The notes beneath the pieces are model-generated. The model ran no database searches, was not told where the DNA came from, and saw nothing but the letters and a program-made list of their open reading frames with translations. 64,000 nucleotides of DNA. Origin: Coix lacryma-jobi var. lacryma-jobi. Lineage: Eukaryota; Streptophyta; Magnoliopsida; Poales; Poaceae. Positions 9,844 through 20,813 of the stretch are shown here, piece by piece. Location: positions 92,816,649 to 92,880,648 of the forward strand of contig CM019830.1 in NCBI GenBank assembly GCA_009763385.1, given 5' to 3'. Numbering within the stretch: position 1 is the first letter of the stretch; each line of letters begins with the position of its first letter. A program made the translations under genes and the position numbers.

Positions 9844-11773
9844 TGAAGGACCGAAAGTGCAATCAGAAAGCGACCAGAGGGGGGGTGAATGGGAGCTTCA
9901 AATTTTCCTTTCGGAAACTAGTTGCTACTGTCCCGAGAATCAACCCCAAAAGCAAACCTAGAGCTCGTATGTGTCCACGACCCTAGAGATAGGGTGGATG
10001 CTTCCAAGAAGCACAGCGAGACACTACACGACTCTAGAAACCCAACACAAAAACCGAAAATCGATTCCAACACCGGACGAACGAACGGCGAACGAAACTG
10101 TGCAGAATCACCTGCATCGGACGCTGGCCAGCGTCCGATGACGAAGCGTCGGACGCGTCCGATGCAAACAGTGCGTCTCGGGAACCTTACTGGACACCCA
10201 TCGGACGCTGTGAACAGTGAACTCTCAACGTCCGATGGTTGCACTCCGGCGCGTCCGATGCACAACGGAGCGTCCGGTGATAGCGTCCGATGCTCCTTTG
10301 AAAATGTCAGAAACTGACATGTGGTAATGGTTCGTCCGATGCCAAGAGAGTCAGCGTCCGATGCTAAGACCTCGAGCATCTGATGCCCCCGACGCAGTGC
10401 TGTTCTTCCGCAAAATCCACTCGATCTCCTCCGAATCAAAAGCACTAGGGCTTAGACTTAGTGTGAGGAGTTCCAAGGAGGTTAGTGAGCTATCCTATGG
10501 GAATCATGGCTCGAACCTAACTCCAAAACGAGGAATTTGAGGAATTCGGGGCAAGGGAGCAAAAACCGATCCGAAACTAAAATCGCTCGATCTCCTAGAC
10601 CATGGGGTTAGAAGTGAATTCCTTCGGTGGAAAGAAGTGTCTCACAATCCAGAACAACTTGGTTCAAACGGATTTGCAAAAGAGGAACCGAGCAAAGAGA
10701 TCAATCGACGGGAAAAATGTGACAAAAAGGATTCCGTGAAGAACACGAACAAAACACGAATCACAACCACGAATATGCAACCGTGTGGCTACCACATGCT
10801 ACAATAGTGAGATGACAGTCTCACTTCCTCAAAATCTCACGGGCACAGAGGTATTGTTCTCTCCTCTGTGGATCTCAGTTCGCTACAGCAGGGATGTGGG
10901 AGAGCAGGAAACCCTAGAAGCAAAAGAGCAAATGACTGAGATGGGAAAGGAGGTGGGTGTCTCCCTCTACTTATCCTAATTCTAACTATTCCAAATTCCC
11001 ACTCTACCCCTAACTACCTACAGAGCGAACCAGCTAAGCCCTAACGTTATTCTGGACCAACTCGGTGGTAGGTGGATCCTACGGCCACGCCCGCACAACT
11101 CGTAGCGTTGCCTCGACGCAACCTCCCGATTACCGCCACGTGCCGCCCTCGCTCTGCACCCCCGGTTTTGTGGCCCAAACCGGGAAACCGGCCTTTTCCA
11201 GCCAACCCCCGGTTTTGAGGCCCAAACCGGGAAACCAGCCCACCAGCATCTGAGTTTTGAGGCCCAAACTCAGCAAACCCGCAGCACCCAGGTTTTGAGG
11301 CCCAAACCTAGAAACCGTCCTCAGCCCGAGTTTTGTGGCCAAACTCGGAAACCCTCAGCACTCAGGTTTTGAGGCCCAAACCTGGAAACCGTCCACCCGA
11401 TGGTTTTTCTCTGGCTCTACCACCAAACCGATGCCTTAGAAGGGATGCACCGCCCATGCACCCCGTCCACCGACATGTGTCCCCAAGTCCACGACTCAGG
11501 CAACACATGACCGCAAGTCTTCGCTCGTCGCTGTCCCAGGCTGCCAGCCACCATAGCTGATCCTCGGGCACCGGTCCCTCAGTCCAAGCCTCATGTCCGC
11601 CCTTTGCCACTCTCGTTCCATCGGCACGTCATGTCTCTACTTGACCTTCACCTTGCCTCTGATCACTGTATCCGTGCTCGACACCTGCACAACACAAGCC
11701 AAAGAACATGCGCATCATCCCAGTTGACAATCACTCATCACTCAAAGACCCGGCATACGCCCATGTATCCGCA
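9844..11773 (-). repeat. A 5' LTR
   Basis: The 1930-bp partner of 393-2331 ends with TSD GGAAG at 11774-11778. It carries the same palindrome cluster (10115-10385) and hairpin array. The perfect palindromes recur at 10115-10140 and 10149-10162. Confidence 0.93.
11161..11388. repeat. Hairpin array in A 5' LTR
   Basis: This is the six-unit counterpart of 1719-1941. Two stems that carry mismatch or wobble in the 3' LTR are perfect here (CCCGGTTT/AAACCGGG and CCGAGTTT/AAACTCGG). One stem perfect there has a mismatch here (CCAGGTTT/AAACCTAG). Confidence 0.8.
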
Positions 11774-11922
11774 GGAAGTGTCCGACCAAAAATACTTTGA
11801 CCAATGGTGTCAAAAGTACTTTGGAATGATCCTTAAGAAGTTAGAAAACCAACGCAACAAACGGATCACAAATTGTAGCTCGTACGCAAAAGATACGGAC
11901 GAAATCAGCAAAACTGTGCAGT

Positions 11923-12090
11923 CGCGGACTGTCCGCTAGTGAACCGCGGACTGTCTGCTATTGAACCCCGAACAGTCCGGGAATGAGTGCCGGACAGTCC
12001 GCCGTTCAAAAATAAAAACAGCGACCTCGCTGCCCGTGAACAGCCCCGAGCCCCGGACAGTCCGGCGATGAGTCCCGGACAGTCCGCCAC
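11923..12090. repeat. GGACAGTCC palindrome cluster in B 3' LTR
   Basis: About six copies of CGGACTGTCCG or CGGACAGTCCG, some with one change, lie within 170 bp. The match to 32791-32955 is nearly unit for unit. These are the GGAC-GTCC palindromes typical of Sirevirus LTRs. Relative to B's TATA-like box they lie in the transcribed leader. Confidence 0.8.
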
Positions 12091-12707
12091 TGTCCAGAAA
12101 GCCTAAAAACAGCTCGGGACAAAACCAAAATCGAATGGATCTTCACCAAATCGAACGGGGCTGCAACCAAACTTCTCCCAAGTGTTCTTCTACGTGTTGG
12201 GAAGCTAATCCTAGGACATCATCGCTCCAAACCAACTAATCCATGAGAAATCGGAAGAACACTAGAAAAGGGGGAAGAACAAAGAACGAACGTGATTTTG
12301 ACCCGATCTATGTGCTCGTGAGGTTAGAGTGGAAATCCTACGGTGGAAAGAAGGAGCTCACGACATAGAACAATTTGATTCAAACAGAATCGCAAATCAT
12401 CGCTCGGAGAGGGAGAACGACGCAAATCTCCGAGAAGGGAAAAACGAAAACGCGAAGAACAAAAACGCGATTCGATCCAAATTGCAGCCAACAAAGAGGA
12501 GGGGCGAAATTGATCCTTGGATTGCTACTAGATGATGAATTGTGTAGCACTCTGTGTCGGGTTACAAGCCACTCCTCGCAGTACAAAACGCGGATGGCGA
12601 AAAGCTCAAGAACAAGAGCCGGTCTCTCCTCTCACCCTAGCCTCCTCTCACCTAAGCAAAATGAGAGTGACACCTTCAAAGATGGTTGTCCAACACAGCC
12701 CTTTCAT

Positions 12708-12717
12708 CTATATATAG
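12708..12717 (-). promoter_or_regulatory. TATA-like box in B 3' LTR
   Basis: CTATATATAG is the only strong TATA-like sequence in this LTR and reads the same on both strands. It recurs at the matching position in the other LTR (33576-33585). Confidence 0.55.
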
Positions 12718-12728
12718 GCGCACGTCCC

Positions 12729-13465
12729 TGTTGGGGGAAAGGACCCTCGGCAGAAGCGCCGCCCGAACTGATGCTCGACTTTAGCCCTCGCGCAACGCCT
12801 GGTGTGCTTGCGAGGTCCCTCTCCTATTGGAGACCGTTACCCTGACCCCCGGATGCGGGGTCAACCCTCGTCACCTTTTGTGCTTCCGTGCAGGTCTAAG
12901 GCGACGGTCGCGCTGCAGGAAACCTTCGGTGATTCACGACGCCACCTTCGTAAGGAGCGAAGGTCCAGGCAAGCGGCAAGTGTGCGTTGCCCCAGAGGCA
13001 AGCGGAGCCTGAAGGTCCGGCGAGCACGGCCGAAGGTTAAACCTTCGTCCTTCTCCCCCGGAGGCAAGTAAAGCCGGAGGTCCGGCAGATGGCGGAGGTG
13101 CGCGGGCCCAAGGGCGAGCGCGGCCGAAGGTCAAGACCGCCGCACCTCTCCCCGAAGGTGAACAAGGGCCAGGTGGCGGCGCGCTGGGGGGTGGCCGATT
13201 AGGGGTTCCGCTTCAGCTGTGCATTTACGCTTTTGCCCTTCCTCCCTGCGCGGAGGCGAGGAATCTTTGCTGTACCCTTCTGTAATTTGGCCCGTGCCCC
13301 TTGGCATTCCCTATAAATACCAAGGGGATGAACAGTGTAAGAGAGGACTTGTTGGAATTTGAGCACTTTCCACTTCCGTCTAACCTTCGCTATTGCACCC
13401 GACACTTGGCCGCCTTCGCTCCTTCCCCTGCACAAGTGCGGAGGTGGGGCAAGTGCGTTCCAACA
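12729..13465 (+). repeat. D 5' LTR
   Basis: The 737-bp LTR starts TGTTGGGGG and ends CCAACA. A TATA box, CTATAAATAC, is at 13311-13320. It differs from the 3' LTR at two sites (AACAG versus AAAAG near 13330, and TTCCAACA versus TTACAACA at the end). Confidence 0.95.
13311..13320 (+). promoter_or_regulatory. TATA box in D 5' LTR
   Basis: CTATAAATAC lies about 155 bp before the LTR end, which would place transcription start near 13345. This explains why the upstream in-frame methionine at 13301 is not a usable start. Confidence 0.7.
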
Positions 13466-13468
13466 GTT

Positions 13469-13485
13469 TGGCGCCGACCGTGGGG
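13469..13485 (+). other. D primer-binding site
   Basis: TGGCGCCGACCGTGGGG starts 3 bp after the LTR and begins with the TGG expected from a tRNA CCA end. The complementary tRNA end would be CCCCACGGTCGGCGCCA. I do not assign the tRNA species. Confidence 0.75.
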
Positions 13486-13498
13486 AGCGAAGTCTGAA

Positions 13499-15931
13499 AT
13501 GGCGGGAAACAGGAGAGCACTTTTGACGAGGGACCAGCGCGTCGCAAGAGAGGCGGCGGCGGTGGTCCCGCCTGCTGAGGAAATTGCACAACCCTCGGGA
13601 GGAGAGAATGTCACCCCGGAACCCCAATCCCTGGGCCCCCAGGCCCGAGTGGCGACGCAACCGCACCCACACACTTCGGGAGAAGGAGAGGGGGAAGAAG
13701 AAGAGGTGGGCCTCGAAGCCCTTGAAAGGCTCGAGGCTGAGCTGCAAGAGAAGAAGAGGCGCCTGGAACAGCTTGAGAGGCATAACCGACTGCGCTCGAT
13801 CAGACAGAGGGCGGACGAGGCCAGGGAGCAGCTTCGCCGTATGGAAGAATCCCTCGCCGCGGCAGAAGCCGAAGCCGAAGGCTGGGATAATGAGGAGATA
13901 CCCCCGTTGCGAGAGGGGAATGAGGAGCCGAATCTAGATAACCTTCGTCACCATCCACCACCCCCACCACCACCAGTACACCTAGAGCCATATCCTGTGA
14001 GACACCCAAACTTCCGCCAACTCTACCCAGATGAGAAAGAACAAAACCTTCGCATTCAGCGAAGGCATCAGCAATACCAAATGTCGTGCGATCCAAAGTC
14101 ACCACTCTCCCAAATACTCCAAACCCAGCCCTGGCCACCATGCTATAATCCACAAAACCTACCCCGCTATGATGGACTTTCCGACCCTCGCCAGTTCATC
14201 ATGAGCTACGAAGCAGCGGTTGCCGCAGCAGGCGGTGACGAATCAACAATGGCAAAATCTTTTGTCATCATTCTGCGAGACATCGCACAAACCTGGTACA
14301 ACAACCTTCGCCCCGGAACTGTGGATTCCTGGGCCTCCCTCAGAGACAAGTTGTGTACAAACTTCAAGGGCATCACTCCAGCCCCGCTAAACCCCATCGA
14401 GCTATTCAATTGCAAGCAAGAAGAACGCGAGCTGCTCCAAGATTACTGGCGAAGGTTCATTCAAATCAGAGCAAGGACCCCTGGGATATCTGACGAGGCT
14501 GTCATCCTCGCTGCAGTCAGTGGCCTGCGCCCAGGACCATGCTCCTCCAAATTTGCCAGAAAACCGGCAAACTCAATCGAGGAGTTGCACGAAACAATGG
14601 AAAGATACTGTAGAGCTGATATGGATTTCAGAGCGAAGTCCGACGCTCGGAGGTCTCAGCAGAGGCCACAGCCGAGGCCTCAACCGAGAGAAAGCAACCT
14701 TCGCCAAGAGCAAAGCAACGTCGGCGCGATCAACAAAGCAACAAACTTTGAACATCAAACACGGGACGCTCAACACCCGAGCAGCCAAGCCTCGCAGGTT
14801 TCGCCACCTCCGCCGAACCAGCGCTACCAGCAGCGAGATCCTGCCAAAATGTATTGTCACTTCTGCGGAATGGGAAAGGGGCACACAACAAAGCAATGCG
14901 AATGCTTCGCCAAGGGAAAAGAATTCCATGAATCCAGGAAACTTGCTCTGTCAGACCCCCGAACCATAAACCACACAAGGAAACCAAGCTTCCACCCACC
15001 AAATCCAACATACCACTATACCCCCATAAACTATGGCCTACCTTCGCAACAACCCCCCTACACCCACCACCCACTCTACAACCAAACCCATTATCAGCCA
15101 ACCACCACCCCACAACGCCATAACCCACCTTACACAGTCACATACCCAGCTACCCCCCAAAGCCAAATTCCACCAACCCACCAAGCCACCAGCGCTCTGC
15201 CACCACCACCGCCAATCCCTGCGTTACCAGCACCACAACCTGTGAAAGCCGAAGCCTCGAGCCAAACGACCATCAACAATCCAACATCGACCTTCGGTGT
15301 GATTCTAGCTATCACCGGAGGTTCAAATGAAGACCATGGTAACAAACGGCAGAGGAAGGAACATGCCAGACGCGTTCACCACGTGGCCGTCGAAGGACCA
15401 CATAAATGCGGTCGTTGGTCCCACATCCCCATAACCTTCGATTCCAGTGACATGAAGCTTAGAGATTACCCTCACACAGATGCCATGGTGATCGAAACCA
15501 ACCTCGCTGGGTGGACTGTCACCAAAATACTGGTTGATACAGGAAGCTCCGCTGACATCTTGTTCGCTTCAACCTTCGACAGCATGAAGCTTGACAGAAA
15601 TCTTCTGCAACCGGCCGACAACCCTCTATACGGTTTCGGTGGTCAGCAAGTGAGAGCCATCGGGAAAATTTCCCTGCCCGTGACCTTCGGCGACCAAATC
15701 AACTGCAGGACGGAACATATAACATTTGACGTCGTCGACATGTTCTACCCATACAATGCCATTTTTGGCCGAGGGGTCACAAACGCGTTCAATGCGGTTA
15801 TCCATCCCGCCTACCTATGTATGAAACTTCCCGCTCCGAAGGGTGTGGTCGCAGTATTTGGGGACCAGGACATCGCAAGGACAGCTGAAGGCAATGTAGC
15901 CCCGGGGCAACGTAATGTACACAATTTGTGA
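13499..15931 (+). CDS. D gag-protease
   Basis: This is an 810-residue gag with protease, in frame with pol. The ATG at 13499 is chosen because it follows the LTR and primer site; the open frame extends back into the LTR but upstream of the TATA box. An acidic N-terminus is followed by a coiled coil (about residues 70-125, Glu/Arg-rich) and a polyproline run. The Retrotran_gag capsid domain follows (PRYDGLSDPRQFIMSYEAAV, about 215-330). A zinc knuckle, CHFCGMGKGHTTKQC, is near 451, with five rather than four residues before His. A Pro/Gln/Thr-rich linker leads to retropepsin (LVDTGSSADILF near 679, YNAIFGRG). Particle assembly and maturation are the expected roles. The TGA at 15929-15931 separates it from RT; it may be a mutation or a readthrough site. 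Confidence 0.88.
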   Translation: MAGNRRALLTRDQRVAREAAAVVPPAEEIAQPSGGENVTPEPQSLGPQARVATQPHPHTSGEGEGEEEEVGLEALERLEAELQEKKRRLEQLERHNRLRSIRQRADEAREQLRRMEESLAAAEAEAEGWDNEEIPPLREGNEEPNLDNLRHHPPPPPPPVHLEPYPVRHPNFRQLYPDEKEQNLRIQRRHQQYQMSCDPKSPLSQILQTQPWPPCYNPQNLPRYDGLSDPRQFIMSYEAAVAAAGGDESTMAKSFVIILRDIAQTWYNNLRPGTVDSWASLRDKLCTNFKGITPAPLNPIELFNCKQEERELLQDYWRRFIQIRARTPGISDEAVILAAVSGLRPGPCSSKFARKPANSIEELHETMERYCRADMDFRAKSDARRSQQRPQPRPQPRESNLRQEQSNVGAINKATNFEHQTRDAQHPSSQASQVSPPPPNQRYQQRDPAKMYCHFCGMGKGHTTKQCECFAKGKEFHESRKLALSDPRTINHTRKPSFHPPNPTYHYTPINYGLPSQQPPYTHHPLYNQTHYQPTTTPQRHNPPYTVTYPATPQSQIPPTHQATSALPPPPPIPALPAPQPVKAEASSQTTINNPTSTFGVILAITGGSNEDHGNKRQRKEHARRVHHVAVEGPHKCGRWSHIPITFDSSDMKLRDYPHTDAMVIETNLAGWTVTKILVDTGSSADILFASTFDSMKLDRNLLQPADNPLYGFGGQQVRAIGKISLPVTFGDQINCRTEHITFDVVDMFYPYNAIFGRGVTNAFNAVIHPAYLCMKLPAPKGVVAVFGDQDIARTAEGNVAPGQRNVHNL

Positions 15932-18900
15932 AAACCTCAAACCCCCGTTTTCAGCGTCAAGGGCGAGGTCTGCAATGACAGAGTGAAGGCAGCGCCAAAG
16001 GAGGAAACCAAACAAGTCCAACTCTTCGAGGGTAATGCCGAAAAAAAGGTGATCATTTCAGCCAATCTAGGCCCTCAATCAGAAGACAACCTCGTCACCT
16101 TCCTCAGAGAAAATTCCGACACCTTCGCTTGGTCCGCAGAAGACCTAAAAGGAGTCAACAGATCAATGATCGAGCACAGCCTGAACATCAAAACAGGCTA
16201 TCGCCCAATCAAACAAAAGCTTCGCAAGATGTCAGAAGAAAGAAAGGAGGCAGCGAAGGCTGAGGTAAAAAGGCTTCTGGACGCAGGCGTCGTTCGCCCA
16301 GTCAAATACCCAACTTGGCTCTCAAATGTGGTCCTAGTCCAAAAGAAGAATAAAAAATGGCGAATGTGCGTCGATTTCACTTGTTTGAACAAAGCCTGTC
16401 CGAAGGATGATTTCCCCCTCCCAAACATAAGCACCCTGGTCGACAGAGCGGCAGGTTGCCAAATGCTATCCCTCCTTGATTGCTTCTCAGGCTATCACCA
16501 AATCTGGATGAATGAAGAAGACGAAGAAAAAACAAGCTTTATCACACCCTCGGGCACCTTTTGCTTCCGAAGGATGGCAGAAGGTTTGAAAAATGCAGGT
16601 TCAACCTTCGCTCGCATGACCTCCGAAGTTTTCAAGGATGAGCATACAGTCTCCGCCTATGTCGACGACTTAGTCGTTCAAAGTGAACTAAAAGAGAACC
16701 ACATACCAGACTTATCGAGGGTATTCAGCAACCTCCGGTCCGCCGGACTGAAACTAAACCCAGAAAAATGTGTTTTCGGGGTAAGCGAAGGCAAATTGCT
16801 AGGTTGCATCGTCTCAGCCAGAGGAATCGAAGCCAACCCTGAGAAGATTGATGCCATCATGAACATGGAACCTCCGACGACCAAGAAAGCAGCTCAGCGT
16901 CTGACCGGCCGTTTGGCAGCACTTAGCAGATTCATCTCAAGATCCGCAGAGCGAGGGTTACCATTTTTCGAAACACTCAGAAGCAACGCTCCATTCAACT
17001 GGGGTCCCCAGCAGCAAAAGGCCTTCGAGGAGTTGAAAAAGTATCTGACCAGCTTGACTACCCTAACCAGCCCAAGCAAGGGAGACTTATTGTTACTTTA
17101 CGTCGCAGCTTCGCCACACGCTGCCAGCGCAGTCCTCATCAAGGAGCTCCGCGAAAACAACAGAACTAGACAAGCCCCAATCTATTATGTTTCAGAAACC
17201 CTCGAAGGCCCAAAAAGAAATTATTCGGAGCTTGAGAAAATAGCATATGCCGTCGTCATGGCATCAAGAAAGCTAAAGCACTACTTCCAGGCGCACGAGA
17301 TACATGTACCTTCGACGTACCCTCTCGAGAACATTTTCAAAAACAACGAAGCCGTTGGAAGAATAGCAAAATGGGCAGTCGAGCTTAATAGTTATGCTGT
17401 AACCTTCGTCGGCAGAACAGCGATCAAATCGCAGGTGCTGGCTGATTTCATAGTAGAATGGACACCCGACCCTCGCCCCGGTGAGCTGCAGCAGGACCAG
17501 TTTTGGATCGTTTACGTCGACGGGGCCTGGGGCACAACCGGAGCCGGTGCCTCGGCCATTTTAATCTCGCCTTCCGGGTCGAAGCTGAGATACGCATGAA
17601 GGCTGGACTTCAAGTGCACAAACAACTCCACTGAATATGAGGCTGTGATCCTGGCACTTTCAAGGTTGCGATCGTTATCAGTCCGAAGGGCACTCATCAA
17701 CACAGACTCTCAAGTCATTGCGGGGCACATTGAAAAAAACTACAAAGCAAAAGATCCAGAGCTTCAAAAGTATCTTCAATATGTACGAAGGTTAGAATCT
17801 TTCTTCCTCGGCATAACAGTAAAAGCAATATCGAGGACCGAAAACAGTGAAGCAGATTGCTTAGCCAAAGCAGCAGCGCAGCAGCTACAGCTCCCTCCGG
17901 ACGTGTTCTACGAGGTTTCCACTCGGTCAGCCTTCGAAGCCTCCGAAATCAGCATCAAGCTGATCAACACAATTCAATGCGAGGATTGGAGAGCACCTAT
18001 CATGGCCTACATCAAAGGACTTCATGAACCCAGCTCCAAAGAAGAAGAGAACAGACTAAAGCAAAGAGTGCGAGGGTACAAGATTGTGGATAACGCCTTG
18101 TTCAAAGCTTCGGTAACCTCACCCTGGCTCAAGTGCGTGTCACAGTCCGAAGGTAGCGACATTCTCAAACTCATCCACGAAGGTATATGTGGTTCACACA
18201 ATGGCCCGAGGGCACTAGTAGGAAAGGCTTTCCGGCAAGGTTTCTAATGGCCAACTGCGCTGAGAGACGCTGAAACCATCGTCAAGAAGTGCGAAGGTTG
18301 TCAACTGACAGCAAAAAACCAAAACGGCCCAGGGGCTCCTACAACCCTCATATGCCCAACCTGGCCTCTACAAAGGTGGGCAATGGATCTCGTGGGCCCA
18401 CTACCGACGGCTCCGGGGAACCTTCGCTATGCGGTGGTAGCCGTGGAATATTTCACCAAATGGACCGAAACAAGACCGCTGTCCTCAATAACCTCCCTCG
18501 CAGTAAAAAGGTTTTTCTGGCAGCAGATAGTTTGTCGCTTCGGAGTCCCCCAACATCTAACCGTCGACAACGGCACCCAGTTTGACAGCGAGGTTTTCAA
18601 AGAGTTCTGTGCACAAATCGGAACAATTCTATGCTTCGCCTCAGTCCGCCACCCGCAGTCCAACGGTCTAGTCGAAAGAGCCAACGCAACAATCTTCCAA
18701 TCCATATCCAAAAAATTGCAAGGCAGACCCAAAGGCAAATGGGCAGACGAGCTAACTGCAGTCACCTGGTCCCACAATACCTCCGAATGCAGAGCAACCA
18801 AATTCACACCCTTCAAACTTTTGTTCGGCGAAGAAGCCGTGCTACCAGAGGAGCTAAAATACGTTTCACCAAGAACAACCCTCGCAAGTGATGAGCCAGC

Positions 18901-19207
18901 CAAGCTAATTGACAAAGACTTGCTAGAAGAAACAAGATGCAGCGCAGTTCACAACCTTCGCAAGTATCAGGAAGAGACCAAAAAATGGAGAGATAAAAAG
19001 GTTAGAATCAAAAACCTACAGAAGGGCGACCTCGTCCTCATCCATAAACAAAACGCCAGTATGGCCGGAAAGTTCCAGCCTAAGTGGACAGGCCCGTTCC
19101 TGATCACAGAATGCAATCGCCCAGGCTCTTTCCACCTCTCCGACAGCGAAGGTAATATCCTACCACACACCTGGAACATCGACGACCTTCGCAAATTCTA
19201 CCCATAG
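15932..19207 (+). pseudogene. D pol (RT, RNase H, integrase)
   Basis: The frame continues directly from gag-protease. RT has VDFTCLNKACPKDDFPLP, LLDCFSGYHQI and YVDDLVV (near 16657). RT-linked RNase H is followed by a second, Tat-style RNase H with acidic residues in IVYVDGAW (17512), NSTEYEAV and INTDSQV. Integrase has the His/Cys zinc site (IHEGICGSHN...CEGCQ) and catalytic Asp, Asp and Glu in MDLVGP (18382), TVDNGTQF (18560) and LVERANA (18668). Stops at 17597-17599 (TGA, in RNase H) and 18245-18247 (TAA, in the integrase zinc region) break an otherwise complete frame. There are no frameshifts. A dual RNase H is a known Tat feature. Confidence 0.9.
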
Positions 19208-19502
19208 CGGAGCCTTAGCGAGCCCTCGCGTTATGTAATCTTCGTCACTTTCTATGTTATCTACTCTCATGTACTTAACAAAAACAGGAGCTGCACTCTT
19301 TTTCCTTACGAAGGGGCGTAAGGTTTTTTAATGAGGCAGTATCCAAAGCATCAATACAGGCTAGAGCCCCCAAAAAAGCAAACACTCCAACCTTCTACTC
19401 CCAAACATCGAAAAAGCGGATCTCTTCCAAAGAGCGCTACATTCGATGAAAACCTGCTAAGATTGCTTCGAAAAACATTCCTTTTCTTTTCAAAGCAAAC
19501 TT
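19208..19502 (+). other. D spacer after pol
   Basis: This short non-coding stretch runs between the pol stop and the first tandem array. I see no gene or clear regulatory motif in it. Confidence 0.5.
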
Positions 19503-20087
19503 CACCTCCGCCTAAGATAAGGGGAGGAAAGTCGAGCACCCTGGCACAAACGACAGGGGCTCGCAAAAGCAAACTCACCTCCGCCTAAGATAAGGGGAGG
19601 AAAGTCGAGCACCCTGGCACAAACGACAGGGGCTCGCAAAAGCAAACTCACCTCCGCCTAAGATAAGGGGAGGAAAGTCGAGCACCCTGGCACAAACGAC
19701 AGGGGCTCGCAAAAGCAAACTCACCTCCGCCTAAGATAAGGGGAGGAAAGTCGAGCACCCTGGCACAAACGACAGGGGCTCGCAAAAGCAAACTAACCTC
19801 CGCCTAAGATAAGGGGAGGAAAGTCGAGCACCCTGGCACAAACGACAGGGGCTCGCAAAAGAAACTCACCTCCGCCTATGATAAGGGGAGGAAAGTCGAG
19901 CACCCTGGCACAAACGACAGGGGCTCGCAAAAGCAAACTCACCTCCGCCTAAGATAAGGGGAGGAAAGTCGAGCACCCTGGCACAAACGACAGGGGCTCG
20001 CAAAAGAAACTCACCTCCGCCTATGATAAGGGGAGGAAAGTCGAGCAGCCTGGCACAAACGACAGGGGCTAGCAAAAAAGCAAACTT
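19503..20087. repeat. 73-bp tandem array in D 3' spacer
   Basis: Eight units with period 72-73 bp start at 19503, 19576, 19649, 19722, 19795, 19867, 19940 and 20012, and a diverged unit starts at 20088. Each begins CACCTCCGCCTAAGATAAG and contains GGCACAAACGACAGGGGCTC. Units are nearly identical, indicating recent unequal exchange or slippage during reverse transcription. The open frame across it (minus strand 19866-20291) is a by-product of the repeat. Confidence 0.93.
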
Positions 20088-20242
20088 CACCTCCGCCAGA
20101 AATAAGGGAAGGCGCGGAGTCCAAAAAATCGAGCATTCTCGCACAAGCAAGCCAGGCCTCGGCGCGGGCCCACTTTCTCCGTCTCGCCCGAGCCCTCCAA
20201 GCCAGGCCTCGGGCGAGGCCACATCAACGCGATTAAAAAGTA

Positions 20243-20690
20243 GTGCGCGAGCCTCGCTAAAAGAAAAAAGGGGGCGTCGCTGTTTTTTCAAAACAAGCTC
20301 ACACGAGCAAGTGCGCGAGCCTCGCTAAAAGAAAAAAGGGGGCGTCGCTGTTTTTTTTCAAAACAAGCTCACACGAGCAAGTGCGCGAGCCTCGCTAAAA
20401 GAAAAAAGGGGGCGTCGCTGTTTTTTCAAAACAAGCTCACACGAGCAAGTGCGCGAGCCTCGCTAAAAGAAAAAAGGGGGCGTCGCTGTTTTTTCAAAAC
20501 AAGCTTACACGAGCAAGTGCGCGAGCCTCGCTAAAAGAAAAAAGGGGGCGTCGCTGTTTTTTCAAAACAAGCTTACACGAGCAAGTGCGCGAGCCTCGCT
20601 AAAAGAAAAAAGGGGGCGTCGCTGTTTTTTTTCAAAACAAGCTTACACGAGCAAGTGCGCGAGCCTCGCCAAGAGTTAAGCAGGGCGTCG
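20243..20690. repeat. 68-bp tandem array in D 3' spacer
   Basis: Seven units with period 68-70 bp start at 20243, 20311, 20381, 20449, 20517, 20585 and 20655. Each begins GTGCGCGAGCCTCGCTAAAAG and contains GGGGGCGTCGCTG followed by a T-run. Period differences come from the T-run length. The array is unrelated in sequence to the 73-bp array before it. Confidence 0.93.
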
Positions 20691-20813
20691 CCGTTAAAAC
20701 AACATAAGAAACGTCAAAATAGCTCAGCAAACATGGCACACAACTCATACGTTTTTCTCTTACCGTTACAAAATAACGTTACAACAGCAAACATATCCCA
20801 AAATAAAAAATCT

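Larger units (their letters stand above)
393..11773 (-). mobile_element. Element A: near-complete Sirevirus (Ty1/copia) inserted in B's LTR
   Basis: The element is about 11.4 kb on the minus strand, flanked by TSD GGAAG (388-392 and 11774-11778). The empty site is preserved in B's other LTR near 32640, where the flanks are continuous. LTRs are 393-2331 (3') and 9844-11773 (5'), both TG...CA. By eye the LTRs differ at about 60 positions (roughly 3%). The order gag, protease, integrase, RT, RNase H is the copia order. An initiator-Met-type primer site, two gag zinc knuckles, multiple polypurine tracts and palindrome-rich long LTRs fit the Sirevirus genus (maize Opie/Ji group). Nonsense codons at 9592, 6098 and 5501 suggest it is now inactive. 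Confidence 0.93.
11774..12728 (-). repeat. B 3' LTR, segment 2 of 3
   Basis: The segment resumes B's LTR after A (TSD GGAAG 11774-11778) and aligns with about 32641-33595 of the intact copy. It ends at the D insertion, where GTCCC (12724-12728) is duplicated. It contains a GGACAGTCC palindrome cluster and a TATA-like box. Confidence 0.9.

Noticed and set aside
13301..13498. N-terminal extension of D gag to an in-frame methionine in the LTR
   Set aside because: The extra methionine precedes the LTR TATA box (13311), so it would not be in the transcript. The same sequence in the 3' LTR is not joined to gag.
19866..20291. Repetitive 141-residue frame on the minus strand of D
   Set aside because: It is produced by the 73-bp tandem array, since period 73 cycles frames; no independent coding evidence.
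19503..20690. Regularly spaced repeats resembling a CRISPR array
   Set aside because: Units are head-to-tail without unique spacers, the whole 68-73 bp repeats, and they sit in a plant retrotransposon.
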